In this document: positions 15,287 through 22,672 of the stretch, one piece after another | Numbering within the stretch: the stretch's first letter is position 1 | Layout of the letters: every line of letters starts with the position of its first letter | Origin: an uncultured Faecalicoccus sp. | Lineage (GTDB): Bacteria > Bacillota_I > Bacilli_A > Erysipelotrichales > Erysipelotrichaceae | Direction: 5' to 3' | DNA length: 32,006 bases | Assembly: GCA_902497095.1 (NCBI GenBank) | Contig: CABVDD010000022.1 | Coordinates: forward strand, 1 to 32,006 | The notes under the pieces: generated by a model | Databases searched by the model: none | Told to the model about the DNA's origin: nothing | What the model saw: only the letters and a program-made list of their open reading frames with translations | Translations under genes and position numbers: made by a program

Positions 15287-15344
15287 ATTATACCCCTTAA
15301 AAAATAAAAATTGAATGGAAACCCTTTTCATTTAGGCATATAAT
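15287..15344. promoter_or_regulatory. Divergent hyp/ech promoter region
   Basis: Minus strand: TATAAT at 15292-15287 with a weak TTCAAT 18 bases upstream, directed at hypA. Plus strand: TATAAT at 15339-15344 with TGGAAA (15316-15321) 17 bases upstream, directed at echA. The two promoters lie back to back within about 60 bases, so maturation factors and hydrogenase could be co-regulated. I see no clear Rex or FNR palindrome. Confidence 0.55.
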
Positions 15345-15379
15345 GTGAATTATGAGATAGATCGTAGGGGGGATGTCGT

Positions 15380-17275
15380 TTGTATTTGATACCCGCTTTA
15401 GCACTGATTCCTTTATTAGGTGCCATTTTTATTTTTTTAGATCGTGATACCCAAAGCCGTGGCTATATCATTTATGGTACGGTGGCTTTGATGATGGCTT
15501 GTACAATAATGCTTGTAGGACAATGGATCTTGCAGGGTGGCCAGCCATGGCATTTTTATACGCACACAGAATGGCTGGATCATATCATGCAGGCTATAGA
15601 AGTTCTTTTGATGTTGTTTATCATCTATATGAGCTTTAAGTATAAAAAACGATGGGTTTGTATATTGTCCATCGTACAAACAATATTAACGTTATGGATC
15701 GAGCAGACGATTCCTTTGATTGAATCCACACATACTACAGTGGACTCATTAGCCTTATTAATGTGTGTGATTTGTGCTTTTGTCGGAGGTTTGATTGGTA
15801 TTTATTCTGTCGGTTATATGAAGAGTTATCATGAAAATCATCGTGGCGTAACAGATCGCAGTTCACTATTTCTGGCATTGTTGTTTGTATTTATGTCTGC
15901 CATGTTTGGATTGGTTTTATCTTCCAATTTGATATGGATGTATTTTTTCTGGGAAATCACCAGTGTCATCTCTTTCTTGTTGATTGGATATACCAGAACA
16001 GAAGAAGCAATCGATAATAGTTTTAAAGCACTTTGGATGAACTTATTAGGTGGATTGGGTTTTGCGGTTGCGATTGGACTTTGTGCCATACAAAGTCATA
16101 GCGTACAACTAGACCAAATCGTATCCAATGGCAATTTAATGGTTATTGGCATGTTATGCTTAGCTGGACTGACTAAGAGCGCGCAGCTTCCTTTTTCCAC
16201 ATGGCTTTTTGGAGCTATGGTTGCGCCAACACCTTCCAGTGCTTTATTGCATAGTGCAACTATGGTGAAAGCCGGTGTATATTTATTGATTCGTTTGGCA
16301 CCGGCATTGTATGGAAATTTATGTGGAACAGTCGTTGCGTTTATTGGCGGTTTTACATTTATTACGACAAGTATGATGGCCATTGCCCAAAATGATGCCA
16401 AAAAAGTACTGGCCTTTTCAACGATTTCTAATTTAGGTTTGATCGTAGCTTGTGCGGGTATTGGTGTAGAACAGACAGTGTGGGCTGCTATCTTTTTGAT
16501 GATCTTTCATTCCGTCAGCAAATCCATGTTGTTTGAAAGTGTTGGTGCTACTGAAAACAGTATAGGATCTCGTGATATTGAGCATATGCATGGACTGATT
16601 TTAAGGTTGCCTAAACTTGCTTATATCATGGGAATCGGTATTGCGGGTATGTATTTGGCACCTTTTGGAATGTTGATCAGTAAATGGGTGGCCTTAAAAG
16701 CATTTGTAGATTCAGGAAATGTATTGTTGGTTATTTTTATTGCTTTTGGTAGTGCTTCTACTATGTTTTACTGGACAAAGTGGTTAGGTAAGCTGATTGC
16801 GATGCATAAACCAAGCAAGCCTGAAAAAGATGCGACACGAAAAGATGAATATTTTTCAATGAGTGTTTTAGGCGTTATCATGATCTTACTTTGTCTTTTG
16901 TTTCCACTATTGGCCGGATTTGTGGTCAATCCTGTTGTTTTGTCTCTTTTTGGAGCCACTCAAGACGTTTTGTCTATGAGCGAATTGACAACTATGGTCA
17001 TCATGGTCTGCAGTGTATTGTTAGTTCCTTCTATGATGTTTTTGATTACGCGCATGGCACCTCGTGATTATGTGCCAACGTATATGAACGGGATCAATAT
17101 GGGAGACAATTCTCATTTTGTAGACAGCATGGGAGAGCCTAAAAAGTTGTATTTATCCAATTGGTATCTACGCTTTGAGTTTGGACGAAGGCGTTTACTA
17201 AAACCTTCACAGGTTGTCGCGGCAAGTGTTTTGATCGTAACCTTTGCGATTTTATTGGGAGGTGTGATTGGATGA
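15380..17275 (+). CDS. echA: Ech hydrogenase subunit A, NuoL/Mrp-like ion-translocating subunit
   Basis: A 631-aa integral membrane protein with about 15 hydrophobic segments, homologous to complex I NuoL and Mrp antiporters; it forms the ion-pumping arm. Seen: SLFLALLFVFMSAMFGLVLSSNL, WMYFFWEITSVISFLLIGYTR with the conserved Glu, LTKSAQLPFSTWLFGAM.APTPSSALLHSATMVKAGVYLL with the channel Lys residues, and AKKVLAFSTISNLGLI. The start is a TTG at 15380, chosen because AGGGGGGAT lies about 7 bases upstream and no ATG or GTG fits better. It overlaps echB by four bases. It is first of six genes in the exact echABCDEF order. Confidence 0.92.
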   Translation: MYLIPALALIPLLGAIFIFLDRDTQSRGYIIYGTVALMMACTIMLVGQWILQGGQPWHFYTHTEWLDHIMQAIEVLLMLFIIYMSFKYKKRWVCILSIVQTILTLWIEQTIPLIESTHTTVDSLALLMCVICAFVGGLIGIYSVGYMKSYHENHRGVTDRSSLFLALLFVFMSAMFGLVLSSNLIWMYFFWEITSVISFLLIGYTRTEEAIDNSFKALWMNLLGGLGFAVAIGLCAIQSHSVQLDQIVSNGNLMVIGMLCLAGLTKSAQLPFSTWLFGAMVAPTPSSALLHSATMVKAGVYLLIRLAPALYGNLCGTVVAFIGGFTFITTSMMAIAQNDAKKVLAFSTISNLGLIVACAGIGVEQTVWAAIFLMIFHSVSKSMLFESVGATENSIGSRDIEHMHGLILRLPKLAYIMGIGIAGMYLAPFGMLISKWVALKAFVDSGNVLLVIFIAFGSASTMFYWTKWLGKLIAMHKPSKPEKDATRKDEYFSMSVLGVIMILLCLLFPLLAGFVVNPVVLSLFGATQDVLSMSELTTMVIMVCSVLLVPSMMFLITRMAPRDYVPTYMNGINMGDNSHFVDSMGEPKKLYLSNWYLRFEFGRRRLLKPSQVVAASVLIVTFAILLGGVIG

Positions 17276-18132
17276 GTAAATATATATCTTTATTTCTTTA
17301 TTTGATCTTAGCACCTTTTATAGGAGCGTTTTTAGATGGTATAGATCGAAAGATCACAGCTCGTATGCAAGGAAGAAAAGGACCTTCCATTTGGCAGCCG
17401 TTCTATGATTTGTTCAAATTGTTTTCTAAACAGATGATTGCGGTTAATAGTGTGCAACTTTTATTGAACTGCAGTTATTTGATCTTTTTGGCAATTGCCG
17501 GAGGCATGGTCTTTTTAGGAACCGATATTTTAATGTCTTTGTTTATTTTATCGACTGCCGATATGTTCTTGATCCTGGCAGCCAGCAGCGATTCTTCGCC
17601 ATTTTCTAATATTGGAGCCAGTCGAGAAATGATGCAGATGATGTCGTATGAGCCTATGACGCTTTTGATTGCGGTAGGGTTTTATTTGGCAACCGGATCT
17701 TTTCGTGTAGATGAGATCATTGTACAAGATAGTGCAGCTATTTGGATGATGCCAGGTCTTTTTGTCGGATATATTTTGATCATGGCCATCAAGCTAAGAA
17801 AGTCACCATTTGATCTTTCCACATCTCATCATGCCCATCAGGAAGTTGTCAAAGGGATCACTACAGAAATGTCCGGTCCTACTTTAGCTATCATGGAAAT
17901 TGGTGAATATTATGAAAAGATATTGCTTTTGGCTGTAGTTGCGTTATTTTTTATTCACGGAACTTTTTGGAGCTGGATCCTTGGAATTGTGGCGTGTCTG
18001 GCTGTCTATTTTATAGAAATTTTGATTGATAATATCAGCGCTCGTGTCAATTGGCGTAAATTATTGGATATTTGTTGGTTGATTACTTTGCTTTGTGGAG
18101 GGATCAATGTTTTGATCCTGATGTTGATATAA
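17272..18132 (+). CDS. echB: Ech hydrogenase subunit B, NuoH-like membrane anchor
   Basis: A 286-aa membrane protein, homologous to NuoH, which anchors the soluble hydrogenase module and links it to the ion pathway. Seen: GIDRKITARMQGRKGPSIWQPFYDLFKLFSK, the NuoH signature, then SREMMQMMSYEPM and KLRKSPFDLSTSHHAHQEVVKG with GEYYEK. About eight transmembrane segments are visible. The ATG overlaps the echA stop (ATGA), implying coupled translation. Confidence 0.93.
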   Translation: MSKYISLFLYLILAPFIGAFLDGIDRKITARMQGRKGPSIWQPFYDLFKLFSKQMIAVNSVQLLLNCSYLIFLAIAGGMVFLGTDILMSLFILSTADMFLILAASSDSSPFSNIGASREMMQMMSYEPMTLLIAVGFYLATGSFRVDEIIVQDSAAIWMMPGLFVGYILIMAIKLRKSPFDLSTSHHAHQEVVKGITTEMSGPTLAIMEIGEYYEKILLLAVVALFFIHGTFWSWILGIVACLAVYFIEILIDNISARVNWRKLLDICWLITLLCGGINVLILMLI

Positions 18133-18145
18133 AGGTGGTGAGCAT

Positions 18146-18577
18146 ATGGATCGTTTAAAAAAATCACCTTGGATGCTGCACTATGATGCCAGTAGTTGTA
18201 ATGGCTGTGATATCGAAGTATTAGCTTGCACTATGCCTCGATTTGATCTAGAGCGTTTTGGCATCATCAATACCGGCAATCCCTTTCATGCGGATATTTT
18301 ATTGATCACAGGCGGTGTGAATCATCAAAGTGCGCAAGTTGTCAAACAAATTTATTCACAAATGCCAAATCCTAAAGTGGTGGTGGCCGTTGGAATTTGT
18401 GCATGCAGTGGTGGAATTTTTAAAGATTGTTACAACATCTTGGGAGGAGTAGATACTGTCATTCCTGTTGATGTTTATGTTCCCGGCTGTGCGGCTAGAC
18501 CTCAATCTATCATTGATGGTGTGCTAAAAGCGGTAGGTATTTTGGAAAAGAAAAGGGAGGCGCAAGAACATGAGTGA
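18146..18577 (+). CDS. echC: Ech hydrogenase small subunit, NuoB-like
   Basis: The 143-aa electron-transfer subunit that holds the proximal [4Fe-4S] cluster next to the NiFe site. Cys18 and Cys21 (SSCNGCDIE), a Cys in VGICACSGG and one in VPGCAARPQ give the CxxC..C..C pattern of the NuoB/group 4 hydrogenase small subunit. AAGGTGG precedes the ATG. The gene overlaps echD by 8 bases. Confidence 0.94.
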   Translation: MDRLKKSPWMLHYDASSCNGCDIEVLACTMPRFDLERFGIINTGNPFHADILLITGGVNHQSAQVVKQIYSQMPNPKVVVAVGICACSGGIFKDCYNILGGVDTVIPVDVYVPGCAARPQSIIDGVLKAVGILEKKREAQEHE

Positions 18578-18935
18578 TCGTATAGTTCCCATTGAAAAAA
18601 AAGATTTGTTGCAGATAGCGGTACAAAAGAAAATGGATGGTTGGCGCTTGGCACAGATCTGTGCAACTACAACCGATAACGGCTATGAGATGAGTTATTC
18701 TTTTGTCAAAGATCAGGATATGGATACGATGCGAATTTCTTTACCATTTAAAGAACCCATTGTTTCTTTAACGCAAATTTATCCTTGTGCTTTTCTACAA
18801 GAAAATGAAGCGGCGGAATTATTTGGAGTGCCGATTGAAAATATCACAATGGATTATAAACATAAACTATATCGTATTGACAAACAAGCTCCCTTTGGGC
18901 CTAAGGAGGATGTGACATGGCAAAACGAAGCATAA
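18570..18935 (+). CDS. echD: Ech hydrogenase subunit D, NuoC-like
   Basis: A 121-aa hydrophilic subunit homologous to NuoC (30-kDa subunit of complex I), structural within the peripheral arm. It carries the short NuoC-like signature SLTQIYPCAFLQENEAAELFGV and a region near the C-terminus rich in Lys and Asp. It has no cofactor motif. It overlaps echC by 8 bases and echE by 19 bases, consistent with tight operon packing. Confidence 0.88.
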   Translation: MSDRIVPIEKKDLLQIAVQKKMDGWRLAQICATTTDNGYEMSYSFVKDQDMDTMRISLPFKEPIVSLTQIYPCAFLQENEAAELFGVPIENITMDYKHKLYRIDKQAPFGPKEDVTWQNEA

Positions 18936-19996
18936 TCCCTTTTGGACCGCAGCATCCAGTACTTCCCGAACCCATTCATTTGGATCTGGTGATGGAAGAT
19001 GAAGTGGTTGTAGAGGCCATTCCCAATATTGGCTTTGTTCATCGTGGCTTAGAAAAACTGGTCGAAACCAGAGACTTTAAACAATATGTTTATATAGCAG
19101 AAAGAGTTTGTGGTATATGCAGCTTTGGTCATGGCCTTGGCTATTGTGAAAGCATTGAGCACATCATGAAAATAGATGTACCTAGAAGAGCACGCTATTT
19201 ACGAACTTTATGGATGGAACTGAGTCGAATTCATTCCCACTTATTATGGTTAGGATTATTGGCAGATGCTTTAGGCTTTGAAGCTTTGTTTATGCAGAGT
19301 TGGCGATTGCGTGAAAAAATTTTAGATATTTTTGATCAAACAACAGGAGGACGTATTATCTTTTCTGTTAATCAAATAGGTGGTGTTTTAAAAGATATAG
19401 ATTCTTCAACACTTCGACAGATCGATCAAATTTTATATGATCTGGAAGATGAAATCAAACCGATCACGAATACTTTTTTAGAAGATATGTTGGTCAATTC
19501 TCGTTTAAGAGGATTAGGTGTATTAACTAAGGAACAAGCTTATCTGGCAGGGGCAGTAGGACCCATGGGACGTGCCAGTGGAATTGATTATGATTCACGA
19601 GAAACAGGATATGCAGCATATGATGAGTTAAACTTTGGACCGATCATTGCGGTTGAAGGTGATTCATATGCGCGCTGCAAGGTTCGTCTTGCCGAAATTT
19701 TACAGTCATTTGAAATACTTCATGAATTGATTGCCAAGATGCCGCAAGGTGAAATCAGTGTTCCTGTCAAAGGAAATCCTAAAGGAGAATGTTTTATCCG
19801 AATTGAACAACCACGAGGTGAAGCCATTTATTATACAAAAGGAAATGGTACAAAATATTTGGATCGCTTTCGTTTACGAACACCAACAACATCGAATATT
19901 CCACCTATGTTGGATTTGTTGAAAGGATGTCAGTTAGGGGATGTGCCATTATTGATTTTAACGATTGATCCATGTATCAGCTGTACGGAGAGGTAG
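18917..19996 (+). CDS. echE: Ech hydrogenase large catalytic subunit, NuoD-like [NiFe]
   Basis: The 359-aa catalytic subunit of the group 4 [NiFe] hydrogenase, which reduces protons with electrons from ferredoxin. The NiFe ligands are Cys65/Cys68 (RVCGICSFGH) and Cys353/Cys356 (DPCISC), so it is a true hydrogenase and not a NuoD that lost its metals. FGPQHPVLPEPI opens the protein. The C-terminus is DPCISCTER: the chain ends three residues after the last Cys, with no peptide extension for a maturation endopeptidase to remove. This agrees with the absence of a HycI/HyaD-type gene in the hyp cluster. It begins inside echD, with AAGGAGG upstream. Confidence 0.95.
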   Translation: MAKRSIIPFGPQHPVLPEPIHLDLVMEDEVVVEAIPNIGFVHRGLEKLVETRDFKQYVYIAERVCGICSFGHGLGYCESIEHIMKIDVPRRARYLRTLWMELSRIHSHLLWLGLLADALGFEALFMQSWRLREKILDIFDQTTGGRIIFSVNQIGGVLKDIDSSTLRQIDQILYDLEDEIKPITNTFLEDMLVNSRLRGLGVLTKEQAYLAGAVGPMGRASGIDYDSRETGYAAYDELNFGPIIAVEGDSYARCKVRLAEILQSFEILHELIAKMPQGEISVPVKGNPKGECFIRIEQPRGEAIYYTKGNGTKYLDRFRLRTPTTSNIPPMLDLLKGCQLGDVPLLILTIDPCISCTER

Positions 19997-19999
19997 ACT

Positions 20000-20539
20000 A
20001 TGCGTTCGACAAAATTATTTGTATTTACACGGCAAGTTTTAAAGAATTTGACGCATAAACCAGTTACAGAAGATTATCCATTTCAAGAGGCACAATACAG
20101 TGATCGTATGCGAGGACATATTTCTATTGATATTCAACAATGTATTTCTTGTACACTCTGTGCTCAAAATTGTCCGCCAAGAGCCATCAAAGTCGATCGA
20201 AACAAAGGAACATGGACAATAGATCGTTTTAGCTGTGTACAGTGTGGAAATTGTGTAAACGTATGTCCTAAAAAATGTTTGCATATGGAAAAAGGGTATA
20301 CAAAGCCTAATACCACTAAAAGTGTGGAAACATATACACGTCCGCCACAAAAAAAGAAATTTCCTAGGGCGAAAGAAGAGTGTGTGTTCTGTGGTTTATG
20401 TGCCAAAAAATGTCCAAAACAAGCCATAAAAGTTGATCGAGATGCTAAAGAATGGCATTTAGATTCACAAGCTTGTATAAGTTGTGGCTTATGTGCTAAA
20501 AACTGCCCTAAACAATGTATTGAAATGGTGGAAGAGTAA
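20000..20539 (+). CDS. echF: Ech hydrogenase ferredoxin-like subunit F with four [4Fe-4S] motifs
   Basis: A 179-aa polyferredoxin that takes electrons from soluble ferredoxin and delivers them to EchC. Four complete CxxCxxCxxxCP motifs are visible: CISCTLCAQNCP, CVQCGNCVNVCP, CVFCGLCAKKCP and CISCGLCAKNCP. They form two tandem double-cluster units, each followed by a KVDR..W segment, joined by a basic linker (about residues 100-125, KPNTTKSVETYTRPPQKKK). EchF subunits as I know them carry two such motifs, so the second half looks like an internal duplication or a fused ferredoxin. The gene starts three bases after echE and ends at a terminator. Confidence 0.9.
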   Translation: MRSTKLFVFTRQVLKNLTHKPVTEDYPFQEAQYSDRMRGHISIDIQQCISCTLCAQNCPPRAIKVDRNKGTWTIDRFSCVQCGNCVNVCPKKCLHMEKGYTKPNTTKSVETYTRPPQKKKFPRAKEECVFCGLCAKKCPKQAIKVDRDAKEWHLDSQACISCGLCAKNCPKQCIEMVEE

Positions 20540-20564
20540 CAGGCAAACGCCTGTTTTTCTTTTT
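20539..20564 (+). terminator. Terminator of the ech operon
   Basis: ACAGGC-AAAC-GCCTGT followed by TTTTCTTTTT, starting within the echF stop codon region. Confidence 0.9.
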
Positions 20565-20591
20565 GGTTTATGACAGGGAGGGTGATATAAT
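20563..20591 (+). promoter_or_regulatory. Promoter of azlCD with extended -10
   Basis: TTGGTT (20563-20568), a 17-base spacer and TATAAT (20586-20591), with TG at 20583-20584 forming an extended -10. The predicted start near 20598 falls at the azlC start codon, see that entry. Confidence 0.65.
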
Positions 20592-20599
20592 CGTTTCTG

Positions 20600-21316
20600 G
20601 TGATCAATGTGTATCATAATAGTTTTAAACAAGGCGTTAAAGAAGGAATACCCATTGCGTTAGGATATATTTCAGTATCTTTTGCCTTTGGTATGATGGC
20701 AAGCAATCAAGGACTTCCTGTATGGAGCAGCGTACTGATTTCTTTTACAAATTTAACCAGTGCCGGACAATTTGCCGCATTAGGTATCATACAAGCCGGC
20801 GGTTCTATGTTGGAGATGGCTTTATCACAGTTTGTGATCAATCTTCGTTATTTTCTTATGTCGCTTTCTTTGACTCAGAAATTGGATGAAAAAACCAATA
20901 CACTACAAAGAGCCATTGTATCTTATGGCATTACCGATGAAATTTTTGCCCTCTCTTCCAGCAAACCAGGAAAAGTAGGGTTTCGTTATATGATAGGATT
21001 GATGAGCTTACCCATTTTAGGATGGACACTAGGAACTTTATTAGGCGCAACAGCCAGTACATTAATGCCAAATATTATAAAAGATTCTTTAGGAATTATG
21101 ATATATGGCATGTTTTTGGCTATTATAGTGCCACCATGTCGTACATCCAAAGCAGTGTTGCTTGTTGTGATCTTGGCTGCTGTTTTAAGTTGTTTATTTC
21201 AACTTTTATCATCTTTTGTCACCATTGGCAGTGGATTTGTGATCATTCTTTGTACGATTATTTCGGCAGGAATCGCAGCTATCTTATATCCAATCAAGGA
21301 GAATGATTATGAGTAG
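20600..21316 (+). CDS. azlC: AzlC-family branched-chain amino acid export permease
   Basis: A 238-aa inner membrane protein, the large half of the AzlCD pair thought to export branched-chain amino acids or analogues. Seen: GVKEGIPIALGYISVSFAFGMMA near the N-terminus, FTNLTSAGQFAALGII, and NLRYFLMSLSL, all conserved in AzlC. It has about six to seven transmembrane segments. The start is a GTG at 20600: no ATG or Shine-Dalgarno sequence precedes it, and the promoter predicts transcription starting about there, so a leaderless mRNA is possible. It overlaps azlD by 8 bases. Confidence 0.88.
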   Translation: MINVYHNSFKQGVKEGIPIALGYISVSFAFGMMASNQGLPVWSSVLISFTNLTSAGQFAALGIIQAGGSMLEMALSQFVINLRYFLMSLSLTQKLDEKTNTLQRAIVSYGITDEIFALSSSKPGKVGFRYMIGLMSLPILGWTLGTLLGATASTLMPNIIKDSLGIMIYGMFLAIIVPPCRTSKAVLLVVILAAVLSCLFQLLSSFVTIGSGFVIILCTIISAGIAAILYPIKENDYE

Positions 21317-21614
21317 AATTATCTTTTATGTTTTGGTTATGGCTATAGTAACTTATTTGATTCGTTGTATTCCTTTGTTGTGTTTTCGAAAGAAAATAAC
21401 AAATCGTTATATTCGTTCTTTTTTATACTATGTGCCATATGCTGTTTTGGGCTCTATGACATTTCCAGCTATTTTTACTTCTGGAAAAGAAGTTATTCCT
21501 TCCTGTATTGGATGTGGTGTTGCCATGATCTTAGCATATCAAAAACGAAGTTTATTGGTGGTTGCTCTTATGGCATCTGTTGCGGTATGTATCAGTACTA
21601 TAATCTTGCGGTAA
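21309..21614 (+). CDS. azlD: AzlD-family permease small subunit
   Basis: A 101-aa membrane protein with three to four hydrophobic segments, partner of AzlC. Seen: VTYLIRCIPLLCFRKKI and the segment YYVPYAVLGSMTFPAIF, typical of the family. The ATG at 21309 is chosen because AAGGAG (21296-21301) lies 7 bases before it; the in-frame ATG at 21303 would touch that site. It overlaps the azlC stop. Confidence 0.87.
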   Translation: MSRIIFYVLVMAIVTYLIRCIPLLCFRKKITNRYIRSFLYYVPYAVLGSMTFPAIFTSGKEVIPSCIGCGVAMILAYQKRSLLVVALMASVAVCISTIILR

Positions 21615-21643
21615 ATAGAGCCTTAAAAGGTAAAAGAGACAAA

Positions 21644-21717
21644 AGTTTTTAACATCCATTGAAAAAACTTTATAAAATTTATGACTTTTTAACATTCGTT
21701 GAAAAAACTTTCTAAAA
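21644..21717 (+). repeat. Two 32-base imperfect direct repeats, each a weak hairpin
   Basis: Bases 21646-21677 and 21686-21717 match with three mismatches, at a 40-base period. Both read TTTTTAACAT..TTGAAAAAACTT..TAAAA. The run AAGTTTTT (21643-21650) pairs with AAAAACTT (21663-21670), so each unit folds into an AT-only hairpin. They follow azlD and may act as weak terminators. Confidence 0.6.
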
Positions 21718-22540
21718 GTATTCTCTAAATAATATCATAGCATTTAATGTAAATTCATTTTGAATAGAGGATGTTGCCACGAAAAACATAAGGTATAAAA
21801 AAGGTTTTGGATGAAGTTCATTTTTACCAGGTGACATATTTCTTTTCAATATAAGTTTCGGTGCTAAAGAAGATAAACCAAAGGCATACTTCGTTTTCAT
21901 TATGTCAGAGAAACAGTTAAAAGTTTACTGGTGTTTCATGTTGCACTAGTATCAATGTTATTATTGAGGCTTTCCTTCTCTAATTTTGAATTTTTAACTT
22001 TATTCCTAATTCATTCGTTAATAATAGCAGATTAGGTCAGCATTTATATATTTCAAATATGACTCATCCCTTTAATCAATATGTTATGATATTTTTTAGT
22101 TGAATGTCTTACTAATCAAATCTTTGTCAAAAAAAGAAAGAATCATCAATATTTTTACATCAATTGGGATGTATACATTCAAATTCATAGAAGAACTAGG
22201 TAGTACCCAATGTCGAGAAAGTCGTTTATTTTATATAGAACTAAAGAAGAAGCGCAACGTATCGCAAGTGCCCACAACGTAAGAAATATATTCTATAATA
22301 GAAAATATAGATAGAAGAATCTTTTTCACTCATAAACATAATGTTTTGAATACTGGAAAGAGCTTCTTTTTTTCTGACGTCAAAACACCTCAGATCTATC
22401 TTTTTTTCATCCAAAATTTTCAAAATCTATCATATAAGAATACTAAAAAGAGCTTTATATAAAGCATTTTCGTTATCTTTTGGTTAGTTTTTAACTTTTT
22501 AAATTTTTTGTTATATATTGTGTTTAAAATTTGTTATTTT
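21718..22540. other. Gene-poor stretch, no supported gene
   Basis: AT-rich sequence with many stops. Short frames exist on both strands (for example 21712-21900 minus and 22100-22282 plus) but none has a convincing ribosome site, family motif or length. A 34-codon frame at 22210-22314 (MSRKSFILYRTKEEAQRIASAH..) has plausible composition but no good ribosome site and may be a relic. I see no RNA gene. Confidence 0.5.
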
Positions 22541-22548
22541 TGTACTAT
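22518..22548 (+). promoter_or_regulatory. Possible promoter of the phase-variable surface protein gene
   Basis: TTGTGT (22518-22523), a 19-base spacer and TACTAT (22543-22548). The spacer is long and the boxes imperfect. The leader would be about 118 bases to the ATG at 22673, or only a few bases to an in-frame ATG at 22562. Confidence 0.35.
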
Positions 22549-22672
22549 AGTGAAAGAAATAATGAACTTTTATAAAGTTCTCGGGGAAAAGAGATTGCAT
22601 AGGACAAAAGGAAGAAAGGAGAAGCAATCTTACTGTGATGATTCTGTCACAGTTGAAAGTTGTCCAAGAGAT

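Noticed and set aside
21646..21717. CRISPR-like array
   Set aside because: Only two units, an 8-base gap and AT-only hairpins; there are no cas genes in the window.
22100..22282. 60-codon plus-strand gene
   Set aside because: No ribosome site, AT-driven composition, no motif; frames shift repeatedly here.
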